Assembly: GCF_018446385.1 (NCBI RefSeq)
Contig: NC_055986.1
Coordinates: forward strand, 28,951,593-29,015,592
Direction of reading: 5' to 3'
DNA: 64,000 bases
From: Zingiber officinale
Lineage: Eukaryota; Streptophyta; Magnoliopsida; Zingiberales; Zingiberaceae
The notes under the pieces were generated by a model. It was not told the origin of the DNA. It was given only the letters and a program-made list of their open reading frames with translations, and did not search any database. Position numbers and translations under genes: made by a program. Positions 12,201 to 23,039 of the stretch are shown here, piece after piece; the stretch's first letter is position 1, and the number at the start of each line of letters is the position of its first letter.

Positions 12201-13400
12201 TTTTCATTTTTAGTTTCTTGATGAACTGTCCATTTTTCTGTACTGACAGTGGACAGAAGCGCAATCCACTTCGGCAACGCTTTGATAGTTATGACTACAC
12301 AGTTGAGCAGCATGTTGTTGGTTCTCTTCTGTTTACACCACTTCTGTTGCTCATTCCAACCACTTCTGTGTTCTACATTTTCTTCACAAGTTTGATTACA
12401 ACCATTATTTTCCTGACCATCATATTTGAGATCAGTATTTCACTGCTTCATGCTACTCCCTATGCTGAGATATGGATTTGGATTATGATAAGGAGGAGAT
12501 TTCCCTCTGGAATATGGTTTGAAGTCTTAGATTGTGATAATGGAATTATTGATGAAGTTAATTCGCATACTTGTTTGGATGGAAGGCAGTGTGATTACTT
12601 TCTTGGTGGAGAAACAAGCTCTTTGGTTTCACTTCTTTGCAGTAATTATGCTACAATAGGTAACAAATCAAAATTTTCAGTTGTCTTCTTCTCTGGAAAA
12701 ATATGGATAATGGCTAATCTGCCTGTAGTTTTATGAAATCGTTGCTTTTACTAGAACTAGTTTTTACATTTCTTGGGTATCCACTTTGTGTCTAGTAGAC
12801 ATCAAGTATACAACTATCTAACAGCTCAAGAAACTGTTGAACACAAAAATCGGTCATGTCTAATAATTACTAAATGAAACATAAACCTGTGTCATGCATT
12901 TATTTTTTTCCATATAAACTCTTTCCTTTATGTTCTAAATAATCTGGACCATCAACCCATAATATATGGTGTGGACTAATAGTTTTTACGGAGTGTATCT
13001 GTTGGGGGGAACTTTTAAGTATCTATATATGAAACTCTGTGTTAAGCATTAAACAATTTTCTCTGTGTTATTGCTAAAACTTAGATTACAGTGAGTATCC
13101 TACTAAAAAAGATGAAGAGTAAATGGCAGAGGAACATAATCAACCTATTACTACAAATGTTTGGTCAAATACTGCCACTTGTTAGTTGATCATAGTAGCA
13201 AGTGAACTTTGGGGCATTAAACTAGTTGTCTACTACCTTTGCTTGCTGATACATATAATATGTGAAATATTTATTTATATATTTAACAATCATTAGGGAA
13301 TAGAACTGTGGATGATTCTCATTCAATCTTGCAAAAAGTTGTTCTCATCACAAATAATGGCAGAATGCAATATCTGTTGCCTAGAAGAATGTGCCAATAG
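9263..13400 (+). pseudogene. PIGQ: 5'-truncated PIG-Q copy B
   Basis: This repeats PIG-Q from the middle of exon 4: exon pieces 9263-9292, 9369-9866, 12250-12659 and 13297-13400, with the same introns as copy A. It lacks the promoter and at least the first three in-window exons. The exon 4 remnant has one C fewer than copy A in a C-run (four against five), so frame is not kept there. Later exons remain open and almost unchanged. One amino-acid difference was seen (GQKCN in A, GQKRN in B at about 12259). Upstream lies viral DNA, so expression would need a viral or cryptic promoter. Called a pseudogene because it is a duplication by-product without a 5' end. Confidence 0.88.
11381..11595 (+). 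mobile_element. SINE in PIG-Q intron (copy B, carried by the duplication)
   Basis: Same insertion as at 3756-3970, shifted by 7625 bp, with the same flanking 17-bp direct repeats at 11364-11380 and 11596-11612. It was copied with the segment and is not an independent insertion. Confidence 0.85.
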
Positions 13401-14169
13401 GATTACCTTTTGAAACCATGCATTCAGTTATTACATTGTAATGAATCACAATCGAGGGAGTGAAGGTTTGGTAGGAATTTAATTAATTGGCAGTGGTTCT
13501 TTTAAGCAGTTGTATCTTCATGGTGGTTGTATGTCTTCATTAAATAGGTTTAGTGATTATTTGACCTCGTGATTTTTTGCCTATCAAAACTGCACCCTAA
13601 CTTGAATTTTTCTCAAATTACCCCTATAAATTTTGCTTAATAGGAAAATGAGTTACTTGGCCAATGAATATCACCCATTTGATTTGAGTAGTAGAAAGGT
13701 TTTAATTTTATAAAATAAAAAATAACAACGTGCATAAAAATATGTTTGGTTTCAAATTCATAAGAGAATAATTTTGTAAAGTATTTGGCAATATAAAAGA
13801 ATAATCTTGTAGGTAAAAATATATATTTAAATTCATACAGAAATAAATTATATTTATAAAGTATTTACATAATAGAAAAATAGTTGCAACAACTCTAAGT
13901 TTATAGAAAAATAATTTTACAATCTCTAGTGACTGTCCAACAAATCTAAGTGTCTGTCTTATTTTACAAAATAGGAAATGATCATGTCTATAAAAGTAGA
14001 AGATTAAATTTAAATGTATAAAGTTTTTATAATTTTATAAATTATTTAACAAAAATGAAAAAGATAATTATTTCTATCAATAGTGGAAATTTCCTATGAT
14101 TATGGGTAATTTGGAAAAAAATTGGGGTGCTCTTTTGATGGAAAAATAAAAAGAACTGCGAAGAAAAGG

Positions 14170-15480
14170 TTCTTTTGAGTATAGACCACTAAGGGTTCTT
14201 GAACTCAAGAAAAAGGCAAGAGACTTCACACTTCTTAGTAGAACTCCGAGTTTCTCTCGTATGTCCTGCTAAACATAACTTAAGGGGGTTTTATAGGCTT
14301 GAAGATAGGGGATAAGGATGAGACCGGGTACTCATGAGGGCCCCATCGCATCTTATCCTATCCCTTATCATCTTGCTTTAAATCCCCATTATTGACTCTG
14401 GTAGGCTAAAACCATTAGCCGCCCACTGGTTTTACAATACTTCCTTAGAAAAGGAACGACTCCCCGGGGCTCAGTTCCCTTTTACAAAAGTATCTACAGT
14501 AGTTGATGCCTTTGCGAATAACTCCAATATTGTTCTGCCAAGAATACCTTTGATCGTGGCATCTGCACCTTTGGTTTCTTCTAGTGAACTTTCCACCTTG
14601 CTTAATAATTGTACTTGTTCTTATGTTGGTGATGCTTTTTCCATAACATGATGCACCAGACGAGATAATGCATCTGCCAGCTCATTGTTTATCCCTTCAA
14701 TGTGCTCAAATTTGATGTCCACACCTGTCCCGGTAATATAATCAATAAAAGTAATCCACCGAACTCGTGATGGTTTGTTGTTTACCGTCTTGTTAAAGAA
14801 TTTTATGATGGCGTGACAGTCCATCCTCAATGTAATTTCTTTTCTGTCCCGATAATGAATCTTCATTGCTGTTAGTGCTTCCATGCAGGCGTATATCTCT
14901 GCATCAATAGTGGATTTAATTACTGAGAATTTACCACTAGCATAAGCACATTCCTTCTCAGCTTTTCTTGAATCATATTTTGAGGGCTTCCATTTGCAAA
15001 CTCCACCCCAGCCTTCCATACTGCCATCTGTCTCTATTATAATATATGCCCTTTCTGGTGGTAATTCCAGATCTGGTAGAGTTTGTACTAATATTTTTAC
15101 TTCTCTGATTATAGCCCAATCTGAAGATTTAAATCTCCTGTCTCCATGCGGGGATGTTTTTGAATATAATGGTCCCAATAATCTGCTTAAGTTTGGTATA
15201 TGGGATCTAGCATAATTAAGAATTCCCAAGAAAGACCGTAAACCATTGAGAGTGGTGAGAGTTTCTTCATCAAAGTCAATAATCTTCTTGATTATGTGCT
15301 GTTGAAGCCTTATTCGTCGATTACCAATAACTACTCCCAGAAACTCTATTTCAGGTTGCGTTATTTTCATCTTTGTTGGGGAAAGAACTAATCCTTCCTT
15401 CTGACAGATATCCAACATTTTATTTAAATGCTGACAGTGTTGTTCTTCATCTGCTGAAAAGATTAGGATGTCATCAATAT
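14170..15480 (-). mobile_element. Endogenous pararetrovirus fossil, minus arm, copy B
   Basis: Counterpart of the minus arm in unit A. It carries the leader segment (once here rather than twice), RNase H and the C-terminal half of reverse transcriptase on the minus strand. A long open stretch at 14621-15418 shows RNase H words such as IIIETDGSMEGWGGVCKW and FEHIEGINNELADALSR. It is a broken, partial virus copy. Its left edge differs from unit A by about 50 bp. Confidence 0.85.
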
Positions 15481-17310
15481 TTAATTACAAAACCCTCAAT
15501 GACAATACTCACAAAGACCAGTACTCGTTACCTGGTATTAATCTTATTCTCAAAAAGATAGGCAATAGAAGGGTATTCTCAAAATTTGACCTGAAATCAG
15601 GATTTCATCAGGTCATGATGGCAGCAGAATCGGTCCCGTGGACTGCATTTCTAGTTCCCCAAGGACTATTTGAATGGTTGGTAATTCCCTTCGGGCTAAA
15701 AAATGCACCAGCCATCTTTCAAAGAAAACTGGATTTCTGTTTTCAAGTATGTGAGGATTTTCTGGTAATATATATTGATGACATCCTAATCTTTTCAGCA
15801 GATGAAGAACAACACTGTCAGCATTTAAATAAAATGTTGGATATCTGTCGAAGGAAGGATTAGTTCTTTCCCAACAAAGATGAAAATAGCGCAACCTGAA
15901 ATAGAGTTTCGGGAGTAGTTATTGGTAATCGACGAATAAGGCTTCAACAGCACATAATCAAGAAGATTATTGACTTTGATGAAGAAACTCACCACTCTCA
16001 AAGGTTTACGGTCTTTCTTGGGAATTTTTAATTACGCTAGATCCCATATACCAAACTTAAGCAGATTATTGGGACCATTATATTCAAAAACATCCCCGCA
16101 TGGAGACAGGAGATTTAAATCTTCAGATTGGGCTATAATTAGAGAAGTAAAGACATTAGTACAAACTCTACTAGATCTGGAATTACCACCAGAAAGAGCA
16201 TATATTATAATAGAGACAGATGGCAGTATGGAAGGCTGGGTTGGAGTTTGCAAATGGAAGCCCTCAAAATATGATTCAAGAAAAGTTGAGAAGGTATGTG
16301 CTTATGCTAGTGGTAAATTCCCAGTGATTAAATCCACTATTGATGCAGAGATATACGCCTGCATGGAAGCACTAACAGCAATGAAGATTCATTATCTGGA
16401 CAGAAAAGAAATTACATTGAGGACGGACTGTCACGCCATCATAAAATTCTTTAACAAGACGGTAAACAACAAACCATCACGAGTTCGGTGGATTACTTTT
16501 ATTGATTATATTACCGGGACAGGTGTGGACATCAAATTTGAGCACATTGAAGGGATAAACAATGAGCTGGCAGATGCATTATCTCGTCTGGTGCATCATG
16601 TTATGGAAAAAGCATCACCAACATAAGAACAAGTACAATTATTAAGCAAGGTGGAAAGTTCACTAGAAGAAACCAAAGGTGCAGATGCCACGATCAAAGG
16701 TATTCTTGGCAGAACAATATTGGAGTTATTCGCAAAGGCATCAACTACTGTAGATACTTTTGTAAAAGGGAACTGAGCCCCGGGGAGTCGTTCCTTTTCT
16801 AAGGAAGTATTGTAAAACCAGTGGGCGGCTAATGGTTTTAGCCTACCAGAGTCAATAATGGGGATTTAAAGCAAGATGATAAGGGATAGGATAAGATGCG
16901 ATGGGGCCCTCATGAGTACCCGGTCTCATCCTTATCCCCTATCTTAAGCCTTATAACCCTTTGAGTTATGCTTAGCAGGCGTCTAAGTGGTTTTGGCCGA
17001 TCCAGAGTCTATACTGGGGATTTAAAGTATGTTGATGATAAGGGATAGGATAAGATGCGATGGGGCCTTCATGAGTACTTGGTCTCATCCTTATCCCCTA
17101 TCTTTAAGCCTATAAAACCCCCTTAAGTTATGTTTAGCAGGACATACGAGAGAAACTCGGAGTTCTACTAAGAAGTGTGAAAGTGAGAAGTGTGAAGTCT
17201 CTTGCCTCTTTTATTAATAGACTTTACAATATGGAAGTAGTATTGCAAATACCTGGAGTACAAGACACAAAGGTTCAAGCAATCCTGGATACCGGAGCTA
17301 CGACCTGCTG
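15481..17310 (+). mobile_element. Endogenous pararetrovirus fossil, plus arm, copy B, with leader and protease start
   Basis: Plus-strand reverse transcriptase and RNase H, then the viral non-coding region. The latter contains two tandem versions of a ~150-bp segment (about 16870-16990 and 17030-17150) with TATAAAACCCCC at about 17112. It ends in a coding piece with the aspartic protease signature ILDTGAT (about 17285). The piece extends further 3' than the plus arm of unit A, so it marks the undisturbed side of the tandem duplication. It is broken, with several breaks. Confidence 0.82.
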
Positions 17311-18060
17311 TATATAAATCCTAAACCCTGATTCCGGTTCATCTTCAGTGGTTGATCCAAAATACCCTATTCCTCTGACTGTGTCCTCCAATCTTATTAC
17401 TTCTTGAATTGGGGGCGTCATAATTTTTTCAAAAATTAACTGTGCCACACAACTGCCATGTTCAAAGGTATTCTTGGCAGAACAATATTGGAGTTATTCG
17501 CAAAGGCATCAACTACTGTAGATACTTTTGTAAAAGGGAACTGAGCCTCGGGGAGCCGTTCCTTTTCTAAGGAAGTATTGTAGGGTTTAGGGTTTAGTAG
17601 AACTCCGAGTTTCTCTCGTATGTCCTGCTAAACATAACTTAAGGGGGTTTTATAGGCTTGAAGATAGGGGATAAGGATGAGACCGGGTACTCATGAGGGC
17701 CCCATCGCATCTTATCCTATCCCTTATCATCTTGCTTTAAATCACCATTATTGACTCTGGTCGGAAAGTCTTACTTTAAAGACAAAAGCAGCAAAAAAGG
17801 AACCCTTCTACGTATATCAAGACCCTCTGAAGATATACAAAGAAGAAAAAGAAAAGTTAAATGGCGACAAGAAATAGACCTGCTATTACTGAAAGAAGTA
17901 CAACTAAAACACTTGAGCTAATTTGCAATTTTTCAAACTTAACCCTCTCGTTGGAACATGGCAGTTGTGTGGCACAGTTAATTTTTGAAAAAATTATGAC
18001 GCCCCCAATTCAAGAAGTAATAAGATTGGAGGACACAGTCAGAGGAATAGGGTCTTTTGG
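17311..18060. mobile_element. Scrambled short pararetrovirus pieces
   Basis: At least four short pieces of the same virus lie end to end in alternating orientation. About 17311-17460 is a minus-strand coding piece. 17461-17580 is the plus-strand end of the polymerase region. 17596-17764 is a minus-strand leader/promoter piece. 17765-18060 is a plus-strand coding piece whose last part (about 17930-18050) mirrors the first piece. The pattern fits repeated end-joining of viral DNA fragments. All pieces are partial. Confidence 0.75.
17580..17595 (+). repeat. Telomere-like filler, two TTTAGGG-type units
   Basis: Two units of the plant telomere heptamer (GGGTTTAGGGTTTA) sit exactly where a plus-strand viral piece meets a minus-strand one. 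Intact viral versions of both sides elsewhere in the window (16800 and 17155) lack this insert. It is therefore junction filler and not viral sequence. Confidence 0.75.
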
Positions 18061-18061
18061 A

Positions 18062-18081
18062 TTTAGGGTTTAGGGTTTAGG
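18062..18081 (+). repeat. Interstitial telomere repeat, nearly three TTTAGGG units
   Basis: TTTAGGG twice plus TTTAGG at the right border of the viral cluster, between viral coding sequence and host DNA. The inverted viral copy at 17340-17410 has different sequence at this point, so the heptamers are not part of the virus. Confidence 0.8.
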
Positions 18082-19560
18082 TCCCCACTTGCCCATTTTC
18101 TCTCTTGTTGTTCATTAGAAATTGAATTATTTGATTTTGCATCATGGTGTAAGAACCCAAATTTCATCTCCTTGCTCCTTTTCTTTCCCATCCGCTTCTC
18201 TCTTCAGTTCTTTTTCTTTACCATATTTCTATTCAACTTTCCTACTCACAAAGTCCCCATACTTGTTCCAGTTGTTATGCCACGTTCACCGTCAACAGTC
18301 TTTTGACCTTTTTCCACTGTCAATTTACCTTCATCATTTGTCTCAGAGTAGAAAACTACTCCCTGCGTCAGCTGCTTGATTTCTTCCTTTGCTCTATCAG
18401 GTACTATCACGTATCATGCCCTTGCCTTCATCATTTGTCTCAGAGTAGAAAACTACTCCCTGCGTCAGCTGCTTGATTTCTTCCTTTGCTCTATCAGGTA
18501 CTATCACGTATCATGCCCTTGCCTTAAGTTTCAGATCCAGGCATGCGTCAAGATCTGTGGAACTTTGCCACAGCGAAGTACCCCATGGATGTTTCCTTTA
18601 CCTGTTGTTCTGCCCTATCACTGCCACCACACATGATCATCACCTTTCAAAACCATTGTTACCATGTTATGTCCTCTTTCTTCCGACAGCCCAGCCATAC
18701 TCCTTAATCTGTTTGTGCTCAATTCTTCATTGCACCTCAACTTTGTTTGGACCTCTGCCTCACTACACCTTGTGAACCACCAACACAGGAGCACTCAATC
18801 AAGTAGCCCTTGTGCCTTTTTTGAAATCTTAATTCTAACAATGGGACTGATTTGACATGCTTCCTCTAGAGGCTACCACTTTTTGTCATTAATTTCTTTT
18901 TTGTTCTTTTTGCATAATCGATTCATGTTATATCTAGTTGTAATTGTCAGTATCTTAGGCTCCTTTTATCATTATGTGGTTGTAAACTTTCTTTGAATTA
19001 TTTTCTTATGAACATGATTAACTTTATCTATTTAACTTTTTGTTAATGGCCCTTGTGCATCTGAATATGCACCACCATGTTCACAGGTTTTTTACAAAAC
19101 TCATTTTATTCAGTATGTCAGTTTTTTTTTAAAAAAAATGTTACCTAAAACAGAAGACAATGGAAATTCCTACTTGCAAATGGTTAATATTACTCTTCTG
19201 TGGGATTGACTTCTAGTCCTAATTTTGTGCCGCAAATATGCTTCAGGACAAGTCATTCTGCCTTACTACGTAGGTATATTTAATGAGGTTACTCCATCCT
19301 TTTTTACATCCCTGGCACATGGAATTCTCAGCGGGCAAAGGTGATGTGCTTCACAACTTTTCCTAATCCTCTCTTTGAAGACACTGTTACTCTGGAATGA
19401 GAGTTTTCGATACTCTCGCAGATTCCCATCAACACTAGGTACTCGTCTGCCTTCTACTATGCCCTGGATGCAAATCGCCTGCAAGGAATATTGGAAGCTA
19501 TGCTACACTGCAGTTCTTTCAAGTAGATTGTAATGTTCCAACCCTGAAAATCTGCAACAT
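18082..19560. other. Non-coding stretch with a 97-bp direct tandem repeat
   Basis: Pyrimidine-rich sequence. A 97-bp segment at 18331-18427 is repeated at once at 18428-18524, essentially identical. Several short frames of 60-100 codons occur but look low-complexity and match no family I know. The start near 18149 (TGTAAGAACCCAAATTT) resembles some LTR starts, but no matching end was found. Nothing convincing from 18860 to 19560. Confidence 0.55.
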
Positions 19561-19973
19561 CTAACGGATCTTGCCATAACTCAAACAACCTGTTCCACCA
19601 TCTGTTGATTTATTCTTTTAGACTAGTCTTTAGTCTTTGATATTTGCTTTGTTTTCTCCTGGATTGGATTATATACAATGTCTTTTCGCCGACATTTACA
19701 TATGCCAAATTGTTGTATGTTAATCAAACTCTTAATGCACATCTCTTTGTTTTTAGATATCTTTAGTTTATAAATATTATAGTTAATATAAGAATAGAAG
19801 TATATTCTCTAGTGTATATGAAAATTATGAGTAATTTGTATATAAGCATACTCACGGCACAATTATAGGAAAACAAACGTGTAAAATTTTAATTGTAATA
19901 GTTATATGCTTAGATTTTTAAGAGCATTCACAATGTATCACCATTATAACATTCACTATCTCATCAAAAAGTA

Positions 19974-20173
19974 GCCGAGGTAAATGTCACCATGAGATGT
20001 TGTCATCATGAGATTTGGAGTTTGAATCTCGGCAAAGTCGAGGTAAATACTTTCCTTATTTGTTAGTCATTATTCCAAAGGCTAGTAGCCGTCTGTGATT
20101 TATCTCCTCTGTGTTGGCCCTGGGATAGATTGACGGGGGCATTGAGGACGAGCGTATTCGTCTTTTTTATCAC
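19974..20173 (+). mobile_element. tRNA-derived SINE with 20-bp target duplication
   Basis: The tRNA-like head has a box-B-like GTTTGAATCTC at about 20020. The body includes CAAAGGCTAGTAGCCGTC and ends GTATTCGTCTTTTTT. The 20-bp direct repeat CACTATCTCATCAAAAAGTA lies at 19954-19973 and again, exactly, at 20174-20193. The perfect duplication suggests a fairly young insertion. Confidence 0.9.
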
Positions 20174-20193
20174 CACTATCTCATCAAAAAGTA

Positions 20194-20640
20194 TCTCTTT
20201 TACTTACATCAAAAAGTATCTTTTACTAATGTTCATTTTAACATTAACATTAATGATTTATGGATCTCATAGTCCACTTAATTATTTTAAAATTATATCA
20301 TATTAAATAAATATATTTTAAAATATTTAAATTATTATTATTTTTAATAATAATCTTATTTTAAAAATAATTTTATTATTTTCTAAAAAATAATATTAAA
20401 ATTTTTAAATATATTTATTAAATAAAATAGATGTTTATTTAATTTTTAATTTTATAATTTTTAATAAATAAAATTTTTAAAAAAATAAACACACCACATT
20501 GTTTCTACGCGTTCAAATAAAGGATGTTATAATATCCCTTTAATACCAATGAGTATCCATTAATATATATTAATATATATGTATTGTAGATGCCCTAAAA
20601 ATTGAAACACTTCTGTATATTTATTTTTTACCGCTAAAAT
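20194..20640. other. AT-rich 5' flank of the F-box gene
   Basis: Very AT-rich (ATTATTTTTAATAATAATC-like runs), no gene seen. Nearer the gene (20690-20760) it becomes GC-richer, with AGGCCC and TGGGCC words like those common in plant core promoters. Confidence 0.5.
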
Positions 20641-20868
20641 ACCTCTGCTTCATCGTCAGAAATAAAATGATTTAGAGAAGACATGCGCTTAAACAGGCCC
20701 TTCAATTGCGAAGCCATGGGCTGAAACAGGTTGCTTTATTGGGCCTTGCCGAAGCCGTGCCTTCTAGGGTTCCATCTCGTCTCGTCCGGGCCTTCGCGCA
20801 TCGCCATTAATGGCGAGTTGAAACCCGTCGCAACCATCATCGAGAAGCGTCTCCCACCAGCGAGGTTG

Positions 20869-21960
20869 ATGAGTTCGTCCGACTTCAATGGATGTCTCCC
20901 CGTTGACCTCCTCGTGCAGATCCTCGCGCGGCTGCCCGTCAAATCCCTCTTCCGATTCAGGTCCGTCTGCAAGATACTGTGTCGATTGCCCTTCGAGAAA
21001 CACTTCATCGAGCTATACTTCCGGACCGCCCCTAAAGATCCTATCTTGCTGCTGGAATACCCCGAGTCCGGCGCATTCCTCTCCGTCGACCGATTCCGAG
21101 ATGTCTCCCCCTTTGCCCTTGGGTTTTTGAACGATAAGGTCAATATCAGGGCCTCTTGCCATGGGTTGATCTGCTGCTCCAGTGTCCGGAACCGGGGCGT
21201 CTACTACGTCTGCAATCCCGTCACCCGTGAATTCCGAGTGCTGCCGCGAACTAGGGACAGACCTCTCACTCGGTGCCAGCCGGAGTACGAGGCCACCCTC
21301 GTCGGTTTGGCGTTCGATCCCTTTTCTTGGAACTTCAACGTCGTCCTTGCTGGTTTCTATCGCTTGTTCGGCCACCGGCCTCGGGACGATTTCGTCTGCC
21401 AGGTGTTCGATTCACAGACCAATTCCTGGAGCCGATCGGTTTCATCGATGAACGACGAGTTCACCCACATGAACCGATGCCAAGTCGTTTTTTCCTGTGG
21501 CTTGCTGCATTGGCTAACCCAAAGCTGGTCTCACTTGCTCGTCTTCGATCCGAAAAGTGGAGTCTGGAGCAAAATGTCACTGCCGGACGAGGTGCTGATG
21601 ACAAGGTCTGGATCAAGGCTCTATCTTCTAGAGCTGGAAGGCTCAGTCTCCGTAGTTCAGATAACCGGCATGTTGATGAACATTTGGGTCTTGACCAATC
21701 ATTGCACTGAACTATGGACTTTATTCGATACAGTTCATCTTCGGTGCATCAAAGTGCTTGCGGCGAGTATATTTCCCATCGGCGTGTCGAGAGATGTCAT
21801 CTTCATGGCGACGCAGAAGAAGATCATGATCTACAACCTGAAAGACAAGGTGTGGAAGGAGTTGTACAGTGTAAATGGCCCTGTGACATATCCATTATGG
21901 TTCTCAGCTTATGGTTTCCGAAGCACACTCTTCCCCTGTCGTCATCGCCGAGCTTTGTAG
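20869..21960 (+). CDS. F-box protein, At5g49610-like (substrate adaptor of SCF ubiquitin ligase)
   Basis: Intronless, 363 residues. Residues ~10-51 form an F-box (LPVDLLVQILARLPVKSLF, then FRSVCKILCRLPFEKHF), which would bind SKP1 within an SCF E3 ligase. The rest is the F-box-associated/kelch-like part. It carries the motif set I recall for Arabidopsis At5g49610: GVYYVCNPVTREFRVLP, EATLVGLAFDP, FNVVLAGFYR, VFSCGLLHWL, LRCIKVL and the C-terminal PLWFSAYGFRSTL. The frame is open from 20731 but has no ATG before 20869, so I chose that start; the upstream TTG at 20731 is not credible. The coding GC content is high compared with the AT-rich flanks, as in many monocot intronless genes. Substrate unknown. 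Confidence 0.9.
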   Translation: MSSSDFNGCLPVDLLVQILARLPVKSLFRFRSVCKILCRLPFEKHFIELYFRTAPKDPILLLEYPESGAFLSVDRFRDVSPFALGFLNDKVNIRASCHGLICCSSVRNRGVYYVCNPVTREFRVLPRTRDRPLTRCQPEYEATLVGLAFDPFSWNFNVVLAGFYRLFGHRPRDDFVCQVFDSQTNSWSRSVSSMNDEFTHMNRCQVVFSCGLLHWLTQSWSHLLVFDPKSGVWSKMSLPDEVLMTRSGSRLYLLELEGSVSVVQITGMLMNIWVLTNHCTELWTLFDTVHLRCIKVLAASIFPIGVSRDVIFMATQKKIMIYNLKDKVWKELYSVNGPVTYPLWFSAYGFRSTLFPCRHRRAL

Positions 21961-23039
21961 TATCCTCGAAGAATTCCTATCCCTTGTGATTTTTCGATTG
22001 ATTAAACTGCATGCCATGTACATATATACGACTCCTCCGCTTTGTTACCATCATTGTTTTCATGAATGTTCATTTTTTTTTACTGTAATTCTTCTTCCAA
22101 ATAGTTTGCATTCTTGAGGGGCTGATGAGGCAATTCGAGGCCAAATGTTTGTTTTGTTATTGCATCTGAATGATGCTTTGTATAACAATGGCAGTAGTTC
22201 ATGAGGAGTATCGGCAAAAGCCAATTCCACAATGTTCTTCAGTTTCTTACCAAGTGATGTGAAGTTCTTCCTTTGAAGTTTAGTAAAATTAACATCCTTT
22301 TTCTTAAAAAAAAATATAAAGTTAAATGAGCGTTTCTCATGTTTTATTCTGAATATATTATTAGATTAAGTTAGGACGTAGCTTAGAAGTTAGCAATAAT
22401 TTCTACCGATTGTGATAAGACGATATTCATATAAAATGTATTAAGTATCATGAAGTCTTAATCATTTATTTTTCTCATTGAAATATTATTTTAATTAAAT
22501 TATTATTCAAATAAATAAAATCAAATGATATAAAATTATTGTTTAAAAGATAGTTGTTAATATCTACCCGTGTTGTAAAAACATGTTGTAGAAGCTAGCA
22601 TCTACATGTGTTGTAGATGTTAACATTTACACATGTTGTAATATCTAGTTGTTAGTTTTTATATAGTCGAATGATCAAATAATATATTATAGAAATTAGT
22701 TATAAGAATTAAATGTTAACTCCCACATAGTCGAATGATTATCTAAATATTTTAGATGGATCATTTTAAATGGATAGAACATTTTAAATGAAACGTTTTA
22801 AACAGAAATGAAGTAAAGACCATAAGAGATATTCGTTTTTTATTATTTTTCTTTTTTATTTTTTTTAGAAAAGATTCGTTGATTTAATAAAATAATATGT
22901 TTTAAAAAAAAAAAAAAGAGAGAGAGAGAAGATAAATAGCGATTTACCCTAAAATATAAATTCTTCCCCATGCCCTTGGGGCTTATCTATTGATACCACG
23001 ACGAGGCCAGCGACCAGTGCTCTTGGTCCTTGGAGATTC
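21961..23039. other. Intergenic: F-box 3' flank and RFC3 5' flank
   Basis: AT-rich with no gene seen. Around 22590-22640 short words (CATGTTGTAGA / ACATGTGTTGTAG) repeat a few times. An A-run followed by (GA)n lies at about 22901-22931, close upstream of RFC3, in a position where GA tracts often mark plant promoters. Confidence 0.5.

Larger units (their letters stand above)
1637..16739. repeat. Tandem segmental duplication (two units of ~7.5 kb)
   Basis: Unit A is 1637-9262 and unit B 9263-16739. Both run from within PIG-Q exon 4, through the rest of the gene and its flank, to the viral inverted pair. The offset is 7625-7626 bp in the first part and 7624 bp after two small indels. It shortens to 7472 bp within the viral part, mainly because unit A carries an extra ~120-bp copy of the viral leader segment near 6660-6900. 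The joint at 9263 fuses viral GCAAAGGC to PIG-Q GGCCAGTT with a shared GGC. The near-identity indicates a recent event, or an assembly artefact to be excluded. Confidence 0.9.

Noticed and set aside
17311-17335. Third telomere-like motif (CCTAAACCCTG) in the viral cluster
   Set aside because: Only about one and a half units, and on the viral strand it reads as plausible viral coding sequence, so it need not be filler.
18122-18855. A possible small-protein gene cluster in several short frames
   Set aside because: The frames of 60-100 codons are CT-rich, overlap a 97-bp tandem repeat and show no domain. A possible LTR start near 18149 could not be matched with an end.
20731-20868. 46-codon upstream extension of the F-box protein
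   Set aside because: It has no ATG, only a TTG at 20731. The extension lacks family similarity, and the ATG at 20869 lies just before the F-box as in relatives.
20736-21451. Several long frames opposite or shifted against the F-box gene
   Set aside because: High GC in the coding strand opens other frames; none shows domain features.
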